Assembly: GCF_003473485.1 (NCBI RefSeq)
Contig: NC_053045.1
Location: 44,620,494-44,684,493 of the forward strand
Length of the DNA stretch: 64,000 bases
Source: Medicago truncatula
Taxonomy: Eukaryota > Streptophyta > Magnoliopsida > Fabales > Fabaceae
Direction: 5' to 3'
The position numbers and the translations under genes were made by a program. A model generated the notes under the pieces. That model made no database searches, had not been told where the DNA came from, and was given only the letters and a program-made list of their open reading frames with translations. This document shows positions 42,603-57,812 of this stretch, one piece after another (the stretch's first letter is position 1; every line of letters starts with the position of its first letter).

Positions 42603-44092
42603 CTAGTTACAAACCCGTGCGACTCGCACGGGTTGAATTACGTATTTTTTTAAAATTTAGTTTCGAAGGAGAAATCTTATAAATTACGAAAAATTATTGT
42701 CCTTTATAAATGTGAAAATCAAAGCTGCGTAAACCAAAATTTTGCAACATAAAGCCTAAAACACTACATAAAAAATAACATAACAACTATTATAATATCT
42801 TATTCCTTAAAGTTAACCCGAACGCAAAATTTTGCCCAAGATTTAACCTAACTTCTTTGCTTAATTTTACTGTATTAACCCTATTTAATTTAATCAAAAT
42901 GTTAACGTTAATTGTTAGGGAAATCAAAATAAACAAATCACTTCTAATTTTTCTCCTTAATTTTACTAAACAAATTATATTAACCCTAGATTTAATTTAT
43001 GCAAAATGCATCTCTTATTTATAAACGTTAACCCGTGACGCAATATTAACCCTAGATTTAACCTAATTTTTTCGTGCGACTTTACTATATTAACCCTAGA
43101 TTTAATTTATGCAAAATGTCATCTCTTATTTTTAAATGTTAACCCGTAACACAATATTAACCCTAGATTTAACCTAATTTTTTCGTGTGACTTTACTATA
43201 TTAACCCTAGATTTAATTTATGCAAAATGTCATCTCTTATTTCTAAATGTTAACCGGTGATGCAATATTAACCCTAGATTTAACCTATTTGTTCTAAAAG
43301 TGCTTTTTTTAGTAAGTACTTAATTGATATTGTGTTTGACCTAACTTCTCCTTAAAAATGTAGAGAAGTTTGAAAAATTTCGGATCAAACGATACCTCAA
43401 TCTTCCACAACGGCAATGTAGAAGCAACTGAATTTGGGAGAAAAAATTGAAAAAGTTAAAAATATAAAAATTGAAAAATAATTAAAAGTTATTAAAAATA
43501 TAAAAATTAGAAAATAATTAAAAAAAATTGGTTAGGGGAAAATATTGAAATTCGTAGGCCATTGTTCAAAAAAAATATATAATATTAAAAAATAAAGAAA
43601 AGGTTCCCGACGTAAGTTAAAAATAGGTGTTTGTGAAATAAATTGTCGAGAAGTAGTTTTTTAAAGTAACATTCAACATCTTCTGATCAAAGCTCATTCC
43701 ATTCAATTTTATGCGTTCAAAAAAAGTACTTTTTTTAGTAAGTATTTAATTCATATTGTGTTTGACCTAACTTCTCCTTAAAAATGTAGGGAAGTTTGAA
43801 AAATGTCGGGTCAAACGATACCTTAATCTCCAACAACGGCAATGTAGAAACAACTGAATTTGGGATAAAAAATTGAAAAAGTTAAAAATAAAAAAATTGG
43901 AAAATAATTAAAAGTTATTAAAAATATAAAAATTAAAAAATAATTAAAAAAAATTGGTTAGGGGCAAAAATGTAAATTTATAGGCCATTGTTAAAAAAAA
44001 AAAACTCAACCAATAAGTAGATTACCAAATTGCCCCTTATAGAGACAAAATGGTAAATTTAAGGGACATTTCTTTTCTTATTAGTATATAGA
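42603..44092 (-). mobile_element. Non-autonomous Helitron, about 1.49 kb
   Basis: Read on the minus strand, it begins A|TCTATATACTAATAAGAAAA at 44092 and ends CTAG|T at 42603. It therefore has the TC start, CTRR end and A/T insertion site typical of Helitrons. Five bases before CTAG is a perfect 10-bp stem hairpin, AACCCGTGCG/CGCACGGGTT with a 3-nt loop (42612-42634). There is no Rep/helicase. The interior holds about three ~110-bp tandem units (about 42970-43290) sharing 'ttaaccctagattta'. It also holds two ~270-bp direct repeats, starting near 43299 and 43725. Confidence 0.85.
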
Positions 44093-45938
44093 TGTTTATG
44101 TTCATGTTTCGGATGATCTGGTTTGAATCTCATTCTTTTTATTTAATATAATCTTCTTTTTGATTAAAAAAAGAATGATTTGGTTTGAATAACATGGAAC
44201 ATTGTTTGAATTAATAAAGGTATGAGTTTATTTAATTTGCGTCGATTTGAATACAAATAAGAGAAGAAAAATGTTTGATTAATTTGTTTGGATTTGATTT
44301 TCAAATTCATCTAGTATACTTAATTCATTTCGAACAAGGTTGCATGTTCAAAAAGTAAAGACTCGGGGTGCGTTTGATTTGCTAAAAATGAAGGATATAA
44401 CAAAACAACTCTAGTTGTTCAGTGTTTGAATTGTAAAACTGTTTCAGGTACAGGACAAACTGGAGGCAAGGGACATGACAAAAATTCATATTTTTGTCCC
44501 TCACCAAACTACAGCACAACTTTTTGTCCCACGTACAAGTTGTCTAAAATACCAAAATAGCATTTTGTCCCTCAAAAATTGTATAAAACAACAAATTACT
44601 CAATGCCATAAAAAATTTGTCTTGTGCTGTTCTGCCTTATGTTGTATTATTCTATCTTGTACCGTTCTATCTAGTACTTACTATTTTTCAAACCAAACAC
44701 ACCCTCGGACTTGGTGAATAATATGGTGGATAACGTGGCGAAATCTCATCAGACTTGTCATTCTTCTAATAATAGACACCAAGTTCTAATATGCTTGCTT
44801 CTATCAAGACTTGCGAGAATTATGTTGGGGAAGGATGAAGAGGGATGTAGCATTTTTGTCTTTAAATGCTTGTTGTGCTAGCAAGTAAAGGTGGAGGACT
44901 AAATCTATTGAAATACTTGAATGGAAGTAAGTGGAAAGACATAGTTATGGATTTTGTTTAAATTTGGCACAAACCCAAAAGGGTTATGGTTTTGTGGGTG
45001 ATTAGTGATTACCGATTGGTTGATCAAGTATGTACATTTTTACCTCTAAAGACTATTTATACTACAACATACTTAACTAAATAGATGAGATTAAAAAAAG
45101 CTACAAAATTTTGGAGAGATTTAATGAATAAACATCTAATTGATTCGAGACCACAAAGCAATAACTTGTTCAAATAAATTTAAATCTAAATAAAATCTAA
45201 TGTAACTAAATTAAACAAAGACTCAAAAACACTAGAAATATGTATATGGCGAAGAGTTACCACTTGTTAGAGAAGTATTAGTCATGCGCCGATCAAATTA
45301 AGAAGTTTGAACTATGACATATATATCTTCTGAGATTATAAAGTTAAACTCTTATCATTCGTAAAAAATAAATCTATATTTTTTTAAGGGAAAAAATTAA
45401 ATCTATACTTCAATAATTTATTTTGATAAATATATCTCTAACCATAAAGGATATGAACTCTTTAGTCTTTACAAAAAATGATGCCGCATAGACTTCTTTA
45501 ACCAAAAACACAAAAACTAAGTGGAGTAGAATTAAGTGTGTGTGTGTGTGTGAAGGGAACAAGTAACTCTAGGAGCAACTCTAACCTAAAAAGTATTACG
45601 GTTAATATCTTATTATAAACATTGAATTTCACCACTTCAACCGTTTATTAATGCCATACTATACTAACGATCAATACATAAAGTTGGAAGAGACAAGGAT
45701 TGTTATTTCTCATATAAATGACATGAATACTACAGTGACATAAATCTGAATTTCCAATTTCTTTTGTCCAAAATTCAAATAAAAAATCTTCAAAAAATTA
45801 TATAGTACAATAAATAATACAGGTTGCAGTTGCACATTATTTTCATATTTATAATTTATAGAAGAGAGTCCACCACACATCCGTTTTGGCAATTAGTGGG
45901 CCATATTTGGATTTGCACCATGCCTTTATTAGGACATC
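44093..45938. other. Gene-free stretch downstream of squalene epoxidase
   Basis: No gene was recognised. It contains a TIR element at 44365-44704 and a short (GT)n run at about 45538-45553. The remainder is AT-rich and unremarkable. Confidence 0.5.
44365..44704. mobile_element. Non-autonomous TIR element, about 340 bp
   Basis: Left end GGGGTGCGTTTGATTTG and right end CAAACCAAACACACCC are inverted, with 'actcgg' and 'ctcgg' in the flanks. The interior has repeated 'tttttgtccc' phrases in both orientations, similar to a segment in BCAT copy 1 intron 2 (about 6640-6800). The superfamily is uncertain (hAT- or CACTA-like). Confidence 0.6.
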
Positions 45939-49593
<3,655 letters not shown>

Positions 49594-50964
49594 CTCAAAG
49601 AACTTTTTTATTAGAACAATAAGATCAATGAAATGAGAAAACTAGTTTTTCTAATTTCTTTGTTTACTTTTTATAGCGGCAAACGTTTGTACATATACAT
49701 AATAAATATACTTAACTCATAAGCATAGGGCTGATATATATCGTTTTCTAAGCTTTAATTAAGAGTTTTGATATTTTGACCTTCCCTTCTAATTAAGGAA
49801 ATATGGATCCATTTACCTACCAACTACTAACACTATATTTCGTTTATTTGTTTCTTTCTCGCGTTCGTGTGGCTGGGAATCACTTTTGGAAGTATTCTTT
49901 TTTTTTTTTTTTTTTGACAAAACTTTTGTAAGTATTCTATTCATTTCTTTTGACAAATTTGAATTCAGAAGTAATAATTCTTAAAATAGCAAGAAAAAAA
50001 ATTAATTGATTTTTTTCAACTGTATTAGCTAATTAACATTACATGCATTACTTCTAAATTTATGTAGACTTCAGTAATTGAGTCAATAACTTTTGTTTGT
50101 GCATATGCAAGTAATGTTCTACTGTTTTGTACTATTGTCCTATCAGAGTAGAAGGATATGTTGAAAGAGAGACAAGTGATTTGTTGTGTTCTATATTTTT
50201 ATCTTGTGATGTGTATATTTACACGTAAAGAGCAGTACCATAAAGGCTCTGGTTTAAGTTAGTGTGGTATTGTGGTCAAATACATATTTGTTTTCCTTTA
50301 TAACAACAAAACTACTACCATTGTCATAAGGACAAATATGCCTCATTGTTTTCCTTTATAATTCTGCCATAGTGAGACTGAGCCAAGTTTGCTATTAAAC
50401 TGGACCACCACAGAGTATGTTAACGGGATTGCTCTGCCCTAGAACTAGAAGCACACCTAAGCGAATTTGGGGGATATTCCATCAACACCGCGAGATGACA
50501 ACCAAGTAATCATCATCAACAGGTCATCACTACTAGAAAAACACGAATTAGAGACGTAATTTAGAGAGGAACAATATCTGTCACTAATTGCGATGAAATT
50601 AGTGACGAAATTTCACGTTCACCAGCAAAAACAAGCGGACAAATTTAAGTGATGGAATAGTGTAAAATTCCCTCACGTATGTTGCTCCACTAGCCACTGA
50701 ATTCATCCCTCGCTAAAATTCTCCGACTTTTCTGAAACGCGCTTCCATCACTCCAGTCGTCAATCTAGACCCGTAGGATCAATAATAAAACAATAAGTAT
50801 ATTATAATAAATTTTCGAGAAATTCATATCTCTTCTTATTAGATTTTTGAAAAAATTAATATGTTATATATATTAAGTTTAGAATTCATATAATTCGGTA
50901 GATACACATAAATTTCAACCAATAAAAAATAGTGTAGTCTTAACATTATTATTTTGTTGTTAAT

Positions 50965-51235
50965 ACTTCCTCTGTTCCTTTTTAAGTGTCACTTTTGAAG
51001 AAATTTTTTGTTCCTATTTAACTGTCACTTTCGAAGTTCAATACAATATTAAATGTTGTTTTACCAATATTAATCTTACTTATTTATTGTGGAGAGACAA
51101 ATATATGAAATGAAATATTAAATGAATAAGAGATAGTAATAAATAAATAAATTAAAACTATTGTTTAGTAAATGAATTCTATATTTGAGGTACGAAATAA
51201 GTTTAGAACTCTTCTAAGGGGAACAAAAGAAGTTA
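50965..51235. mobile_element. Stowaway-like element, copy 1
   Basis: The left end, after TA, is CTTCCTCTGTTCCTTTTTAA then 'gtgtcacttt'. The right end, 'aaggggaacaaaagaag', is inverted and followed by TTA. It contains a second 'ttaactgtcacttt' motif and shares its interior with the next copy. Confidence 0.55.
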
Positions 51236-51338
51236 CTACTGTTTAGTTTTGGGTATGTACTCAGATTTATTAATCTTCAATTACAATGTACAATCTGAGA
51301 GAAATAGATGGCATCATTGCTTAATTTTTGCTTATTAA

Positions 51339-51596
51339 TCCGTCCGTTCCTTTTTAAGTGTTATTTTTGGAAAAAAAAATTGTTCTTATTTAACTGTCAC
51401 TTACAAAGTTCAATGCAACAATAAATGTTGTTTTACCAACATTACCCTTAATTATTTATTGCGGAGAGAGAAATATATAAAATAATATATTAAATGATTA
51501 AGGCTATTATAGTACAAATATAAATTATTGTATAAGAAAAAGTAACATTTATTGAGTGTCTTAGTTTGTGTAAAATGTAAAAAAGAACGGATGTAC
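51339..51596. mobile_element. Stowaway-like element, copy 2
   Basis: The left end TCCGTCCGTTCCTTTTTAAG is mirrored by 'aaaaaagaacggatgta' on the right. The interior ('ttgttttaccaa.atta...ttatttattg.ggagagaaatatat') matches copy 1, so both derive from one family. Confidence 0.65.
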
Positions 51597-52690
51597 TAAT
51601 TGATGTGTTTTTTCTTCCTGTTTCTAATTTTGTGCGGCAAAGGGTGTGGTTAAGTAATATATTCATGTTCCTGATTTTGCAGTTACACCCACTTTTATAT
51701 ATATGTGTGTGTGTCTATATATATATATATATATAATAAATACTGCACGTCTGGTCACCGAAATGAAAAATGACAAATAATTTTTGTGTATAGCTAAATT
51801 TGGACAAGTTTTGTAAAAACTTATTTACGTAATTAATAGCTTGTATTTTCGGTTAATAACGTTTAGTATAAATTTTTTTTAAAAGAATCAACTGATTGAG
51901 CTTAAGTGATAAATGAATTTAACTAAGGACGAATCGTTCGAAAGAACCCGAGTTCGATTTCTTTGTAAAATAATTTGTTTTTAGACTATTCTTACCTTAC
52001 GATCGAACTTCAAATTACTATTGTCTCTTTCTCCTAAGAATCGGAGGAAACTTTTCTAAAAAATATATAGCAGATGGCTAATGATTATGGTCTAAGGGTA
52101 AGTCTACTAAAATCATGTTTAAGGCTCATGAACAAAAATATATATTTTTATTTGAGACTTTACGAAGAAAAAAGTAGCCCTGACTTTAAACAAGACTCCA
52201 CAAGTGAACGATAAGATTGAACCTTTAAATTAGTCGGTCATTAAGGCAGATACTTAGTTTTAAAAAACTACATCTAAAAATTTATAAAGGATCTTATATT
52301 TAAGGTAATAATTATGTTAATTTTCGAAGATTGAACCCAAAATATCCTTTTTCAAACTCGTTCAACGTCCATTAGATCATCAACCAAGTTACTCATGTGA
52401 AACAATAATAGGTGGTTGATTTTTCCGATTATATATTATTTAGAAAATGGTGAGTACCATTTGTACCTCATCTCATAATAGAAATTAAGTTTCATTTGTA
52501 TTATATCATTTTATTCGATGAAATTCATTTTTCTATAAAGAAAACATGTATTCCCTGTATTGACAAAAAAAAAAAAGTAAAAAGAAAGTCTACTTGTATG
52601 GAAAAAAAATTGATAGAGTTAAAAATAGATTATCTTTCCAAAGTAGATTAACATCTTCAAAAATCTCTATTTTCATTTTTTTCTTTTAAG

Positions 52691-52830
52691 TTTTTTTTTT
52701 TTTTTAATAGACGAAATGAGAAAATCATTATAAATTCACATACACAAGTGGAGATATTAGAATTCGAACACCGACCATAGCATCCGACCTAATAATTTCA
52801 GCGTTTTACCAGTTGAACTAGGACTTCTCA
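52691..52830 (-). mobile_element. tRNA-derived SINE, minus-strand copy
   Basis: On the minus strand, 'gagaagtcctagttcaactgg' (box A region) is followed by 'cggtgttcgaattct' (box B), then 'gtgtatgtgaatttataatg...catttcgtcta' and a 15-nt A tail (T run 52691-52705 on plus). It is the same family as the copy at 53166-53300. Confidence 0.75.
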
Positions 52831-53165
52831 ATTTTTCTTATAAGTTCTTTTAGGGAATTTTTTTAAGTTAAATTAAAATGAACTCGTGATATACGAGGGG
52901 GGTTTATTAATTTCTTTCCAAGAAACGAGGGGAATTATATTGGTCCTCGCGTTGCACGAGACCATTGCATAAGGTAACACCATCCATTCATTCTGTGTTT
53001 CTCTGCTTGCCACGTTGCATAAGATCTCATCACAACCATTTATTCATTTTTGTATTTTTTTTTTTAGAGGATTTATTTATTTTTGTATTAAATGCGTAAA
53101 TATTCATCATTAAAAAGTTACTGAATTTTATTTTTCATCTCCATAGAAAAGTTACAAGTTATCCA

Positions 53166-53300
53166 GAAGTCCTAACTCAACTGACAAAATGCCGAAATTG
53201 TTAGGCCAGATGTCATGATCGGGGTTCGAACCCCGATACCTCCACTTATATATGTGAGTTTATAATGGCTTTGTCATTTCGTCTATCTACCAAAAAAAAA
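53166..53300 (+). mobile_element. tRNA-derived SINE, plus-strand copy
   Basis: It has the box A-like 'gtcctaactcaactgac' and the box B-like GGGGTTCGAACCCCG (53221-53235). A family-specific 3' body follows, 'ctccacttatatatgtgagtttataatggctttgtcatttcgtctatc', ending in A9. It faces the opposite way from the copy 340 bp upstream. Confidence 0.8.
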
Positions 53301-54039
53301 GTTACAATACAAATATTTTTTGTGATTAACTTAATGTGCATTTTTAAATGACATTTTTGGAAACGTGTTTAAAATATTATCAAAAGTTCTTACAAAAATG
53401 AGATCAAAATTATGTTTTTAAGTCGTGATTTTCGTTAATTTTTTTGGGTCTTGCTGATAAGGAATTCATAAGTAGAAGTTTTTGTTGGAAATGTAAGCTG
53501 TTCCATTTGACCAAGTAATAATTACACAATTTTTTATTAAAAATTTACTTGTTTTAGTTGTTTAATCAAATCAATGTCCCTAGGACATTAGCATTCTCCA
53601 TTTTTTTTTATAAGGATGAAACTTAAAAAATTTATATTTAATTTATCCTATAATAAAAACTTTTAAATGCATGTTTGATCCCTTATGTTTATTTTAATTT
53701 TTAAATTGGTCCTTCATGTTTTAAAAGTTTCAAGTTGGTCCCTTGCGTTTTAAAAATTTCAAGTTGGTCCAAAACGTTACCCACGTTGGAATAAGTTGAA
53801 AACTAAAATAAACATAAAGGATCAAACATGCAATTAAACCTACTTTTATTTGTAACTGACGTTGTAAACATGTCTTGAACAAAACTATACAAAGATTAAA
53901 AAAAATTAAGTATAATCAAACAATTATGAAAATTATATAAAAAAAAAAATAACATGTAAAATACAAAAGAAATAAAAGAGCTTAAAAACGTGTTAATATC
54001 TATTATTTTCTCTCTTGATGTTCTCTATCAAATTTTGCA
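53301..54039. other. Spacer with one small inverted-repeat element
   Basis: No gene was seen. An element at about 53667-53835 has ends ATGCATGTTTGATCC and 'ggatcaaacatgcaa' plus several 'agttggtcc' phrases, MITE-like. Confidence 0.55.
53667..53835. mobile_element. Small TIR MITE
   Basis: The arms read 'atgcatgtttgatcccttatgtttatttta' and 'taaaataaacataaaggatcaaacatgcaa', about 28 bp and nearly perfect. Repeated 'ttcaagttggtcc' motifs fill the centre. The duplication was not resolved. Confidence 0.65.
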
Positions 54040-54504
54040 GCAAGATTTTCAATGTCGATGAAAGTGCTTTGATCAATCCAGGAAAAGTGGGTTATGGTGG
54101 ATTAATATGTTAGCATGAAGGAAGTTTTCTTCTTGGTTTCTTTGGTAGTGTGGGGATCTCGAATATCCTACATGTTGAGATTCAAGTATTTTCGACTGGT
54201 GTAAGTTATGTTGGGAGGTAGGTTATAGAAAGCTTATGTGTTTTCCTGACTCTCTTCATGTGATACGGTTGGTGTTGAAAGACACCCGAAAATTTTATCA
54301 TTTTGTAAATTTGTTGGAACTCGTTTATAATTATTTTGCTAAGGATTGATTTATTTCTATTCATCATATCCTTTTGGAAGGGAACTCTTATGTCGATATC
54401 ATTGCTAAGTTTGGAGCTAATATTTCAGGCCACCTTGTTACGTTTAAGAGCCTCTTATATGTTTATCACATGCTTTTACTAAGTGATGTTTTAGGCGTGT
54501 CTTC
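54040..54504 (+). pseudogene. LINE RNase H-domain relic, interrupted by a solo LTR
   Basis: Broken translation gives ALINPGKVGYGGLIC, then GSFLLGFFGSVGIS, then CWEVGYRKLMCFPDSLHVIR and LLEGNSYVDIIAKFGA. In order, these resemble the RNase H-like C-terminal domain of plant non-LTR retrotransposons. Stops and frameshifts make it inactive. It is cut off by the LTR that starts at 54505. Confidence 0.7.
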
Positions 54505-55897
54505 TGATAAGTGCTAGAAAGTTGTATTTTAAATGAATATTCATAGCACTTTTGTTACTTGTTTTGCAAGTTATTGAGGGAAAAGCCGAGAGATAAGTGA
54601 TTATTGCCCTTTTACGCTTTATCTATCTTACTTTACCCATTTGTGCAGGATTTGAACTCAAGACATCAAATAAAGAAGAAAAATAAAGAAAAGTACAAAA
54701 TAGGCAGAAGTATCACTTTGCTTGCCATCAACTCACAGTGGCGAGTGCTTAAAAGCTAGCAGAGGTAGAAGCAACAATTCACTCGCCTCCAACTCGCAGT
54801 GGCGAATAGCAAAGGCGAACAAGAGGCAGGAAGACCTATTTACTCGCCATCAACTCGCAATGGCGAACCAGCAGCTCGCAGTGGCGAGTGATATTACCCA
54901 CGAGGCGAGTTAGAGCGGCTATACTCCTCAGAGGTGACGTGGCACAAACCCACTGGTGAAGTAACCTCAACTCGCCATGGCGAATGAAGTTACTCACGAG
55001 GCGAGTTGAGGCAGAACAGGAATTCTATAAATAGCCACTTGACCATTTCATAAAGTTATCTTAGTTTTCTCATATTTTCATCTTGTAATACTTTTAGAGA
55101 GAGATAAGGCTTGTTCTAATAGAGTGAGAGTGATCAAAGGTGGATTCTTCCTCATTTGTTGAGAGATCACAAAGTTGTAATGAATCCTTCTCTTTCAATT
55201 CATTCTTGCAAGGCTTCCATGACAATGAGTAGTTAAATCTCCTTTGTTGGGATTAGAGGTACTTGAACTTAGCTAAACATGTATTCTTTTGATCTATAAA
55301 TATATGGTTCTAGCATTTGATTTGATATTGATGTTATTCTTGCACTTTAATGCTTATGTTTGATGTAATTGTGATTGAGAAATACTTTTGAATCTAGGTT
55401 TAGAATAATCATCTATCAAAACATAAGTTCTAGACATGGAATTGATGTTTTGATAATCACCTTTTGTATCCAAACTTAAAGCTTTCTTATCATTCAATAG
55501 ATTGAGAAATCATCGATTGAATGATAAGACCGACTCTTGGATCATTCAATAGTTTGAGACATCGACGATTGAATGATACAATTGATCTCACAATATTGTT
55601 TGGACACGAATGGTGTTGTCGAGGGATACATGATAATATCAAAGAAAAGCTAGAATCCATGTATGGTCATTAGGTAATGTGTGACGCTTGATTAAGGAAC
55701 TTCAATCCTAATAAGTTTCACGCCTTATTAATCTCAACTTTATCATTTCAATATAGTTAACTTAGTTACTAAAACAAACAACAAACTATCTTTTAATTTA
55801 GAATGATATTTGGTGTCGAATAGTCCGTGATATCGCACTAGTCCATGAGGAGACGATATAAATACTTACTATTGTTTGATGCAAAAATACTACATCA
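54505..55897 (+). mobile_element. Putative solo LTR, about 1.39 kb
   Basis: The segment runs from TGATAAGTGC to ACTACATCA, so it has TG..CA ends. It is flanked by near-identical 5-bp duplications, TCTTC (54500-54504) and CCTTC (55898-55902). A TATAAATA promoter box lies at 55026-55033. There is no internal domain and no second LTR, hence 'solo'. From 54719 to 55012 the sequence carries about five variants of a palindromic phrase, CTCGCCATCAACTCGCARTGGCGAG-like, which yields an incidental 63-codon frame. It is likely from a Gypsy-type element, but this was not verified. Confidence 0.65.
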
Positions 55898-55902
55898 CCT
55901 TC

Positions 55903-57801
55903 TTAGTGACTTGGACCATCCACAATGGTGGGTGCTTCATCTATTTAGCACCATATTAAATAGACACCTCCATTGTGGAGTATAATATATGGGTGGCTAT
56001 GGAGAAGGGTGGCTATGGAAGCACCCTCTCTCTCTTCATTTTTCACGGGTCACATTTAATAAATCTTAATAAAATAAATAAATTTTGTTGAAATGTAATG
56101 ATATAAAATTATTTGTAGGACTTATTTAATAATTTTATTGAGGTGTTGGGTTAGAGAAAATTGGTGCTTATTAAATATTACCGTAAAATTAGTGATGTAA
56201 ACATATGAAATTGATTTAAACACCCAATTTAAGGCGCTATGTTGTAAATGTTCTTAGTTTTCTTTCTTCTTCTTTTTTCCTTTCTCATGCAACCAAAATA
56301 AAATTTTACAACATATAGCATATAAAAATTCTCTCACATAGTATAATTTTGATCATCGGATCATTACAACGCTAATTTTGTGTTTGTTTATCCCAATAAA
56401 AATCACTATTTAAAAAAATAATAGTCTCTTTGAATTATAAAAGAGATTTTTGTTACAAAATTACCTTCATCTTTTAACTGTTATTTTCTCTCCTCTAAAA
56501 AAAGTTTATTCTCTGAGAAACTACTCTTAACGGCTTCTCATCTGAAGTTATTTTATTATTCTTTTTTTTTTATTCCGATTTTTTGAAATCATCATCATTT
56601 TATCTTTATGATGTTGGACTCATGGGCTCGAAAGATTCATGTAGAGCTTGTTGCTATTTTTGCATGAAGTTGATGGATCTTGAATTGTCTCTATGTTGCC
56701 AGACAATTCATACGTAAGCTTAAGATTTGCTATTCACTTTTGTTTGATTTAGACTGAGAGGCTCGAAAATGGTGTATAGCTTTCTGCCATTGTTGTAGAG
56801 AGTTGATGGTACATGAGTCACCTCAGTGTTGACTGATGGTTCAATCACCGCATCGAAGATCTTTAATTAGTTTTAGGATTAATTAGAGGCTGATAAACTT
56901 ATACACTTGTGTGTTGTTTTAATTTTTGTATCACTTGTTTAGGTCGACCTACACTCTTATGTGGTTTTGCTGGGTTAGGTTTATGTCCTCTCAATTTTTA
57001 TGTAATTTTTCCCCTTTTTTAATAATATTTACGAGCATTTGAAAAAAGAGTAGGGTACCAACTTAGTTGGAAGCCTCTCTATTTGATGTCATTTTTCTCT
57101 TGCTTTATAAAAAAAAGATTCTGATTTTTTTTTTTAAATTATAACAAATGGATGCAATACTCTTAAAAGTGATTTTTATTTAAAAATGAATTTTTTATTA
57201 AAAAAAAACTACAACACTCGACCTATTAAAGATTATTATTTAGAGATTTTAAAAAAGATAATGATATTATTTAGAGATTTTATAAAAAAAAAATTTCAGT
57301 TTTTTATGATAATAAAACTTACTTCTAAAAGAAAATTGTTTGCTTGAATTCAACTATATAAATTATGAGCTTTGCTGTATTGTTGTTAGATTATGATTGT
57401 TGTTGAAAATATGAGTAGTTGTTAAATTATGTACTTAATACTATAAATTTTGCATCAATCCGATACATGAAAATATCATATCGTAACTCTCAATCCATTT
57501 GGGTCGTATCTACCGATCCAAAAGCTTAATGAACTTCAGAGGGTCGATCTGATTATAACTCCCAAACTAGAGCAATGGAAAGTTAAGATATGAAAGACTT
57601 TTTAGAAATTTGAGGAGTCTATAAGCATTTCAAGGGGCTTATAGAGCAGCTTTCTTCACCAACTAAGTTTATTCGGTCCAATAGCCCATGCGCTACGTGA
57701 TATAGCCCAAAGGCCAAATCACCCTATTCCTTCGAAAAGAAAAGAACTACTAAGAATACCCCCAAAAATGATTCCCTCCAAAAATTAACAAAATTTCTAT
57801 A
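55903..57801. other. Gene-free stretch
   Basis: AT-rich with no gene. 55915-56200 includes phrases repeated in both orientations ('ccacaatggtgggtgc', 'acctccattgtggagt'), probably a worn MITE. 56550-57110 has the look of a plant LINE 3' tail ('gtttatgtcctctcaatttttatgtaatttttcccc...'), but no protein remnant supports this. Confidence 0.45.
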
Positions 57802-57812
57802 CTTTATATGAA

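Larger units (their letters stand above)
49594..52690. other. Gene-free stretch upstream of squalene epoxidase
   Basis: The first few hundred bases are presumably the SQE promoter and leader. No clear TATA box was singled out. At 50527 the string CACTACTAGAAAAAC resembles a CACTA terminus, with 'attagtgacgaaat' repeats after it, but its other end was not found. Two Stowaway-like elements follow. Around 51880-51980 a SINE-like box B remnant ('cgagttcgattt') is visible. Confidence 0.5.

Noticed and set aside
42970-43290. Repeated 'ttaaccctagattt' considered as interstitial telomere repeat
   Set aside because: The plant telomere unit is CCCTAAA in 7-bp tandem. Here the motif recurs only every ~110 bp, as part of a larger tandem unit inside the Helitron.
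53221-53235. GGGGTTCGAACCCCG considered as part of a tRNA gene
   Set aside because: There is no cloverleaf around it. The box spacing, family 3' body and A tail identify a SINE.
54722-54913. 63-codon open frame over the CTCGCC repeat
   Set aside because: It is a by-product of the palindromic repeat array inside the putative LTR; no codon pattern or family supports a protein.
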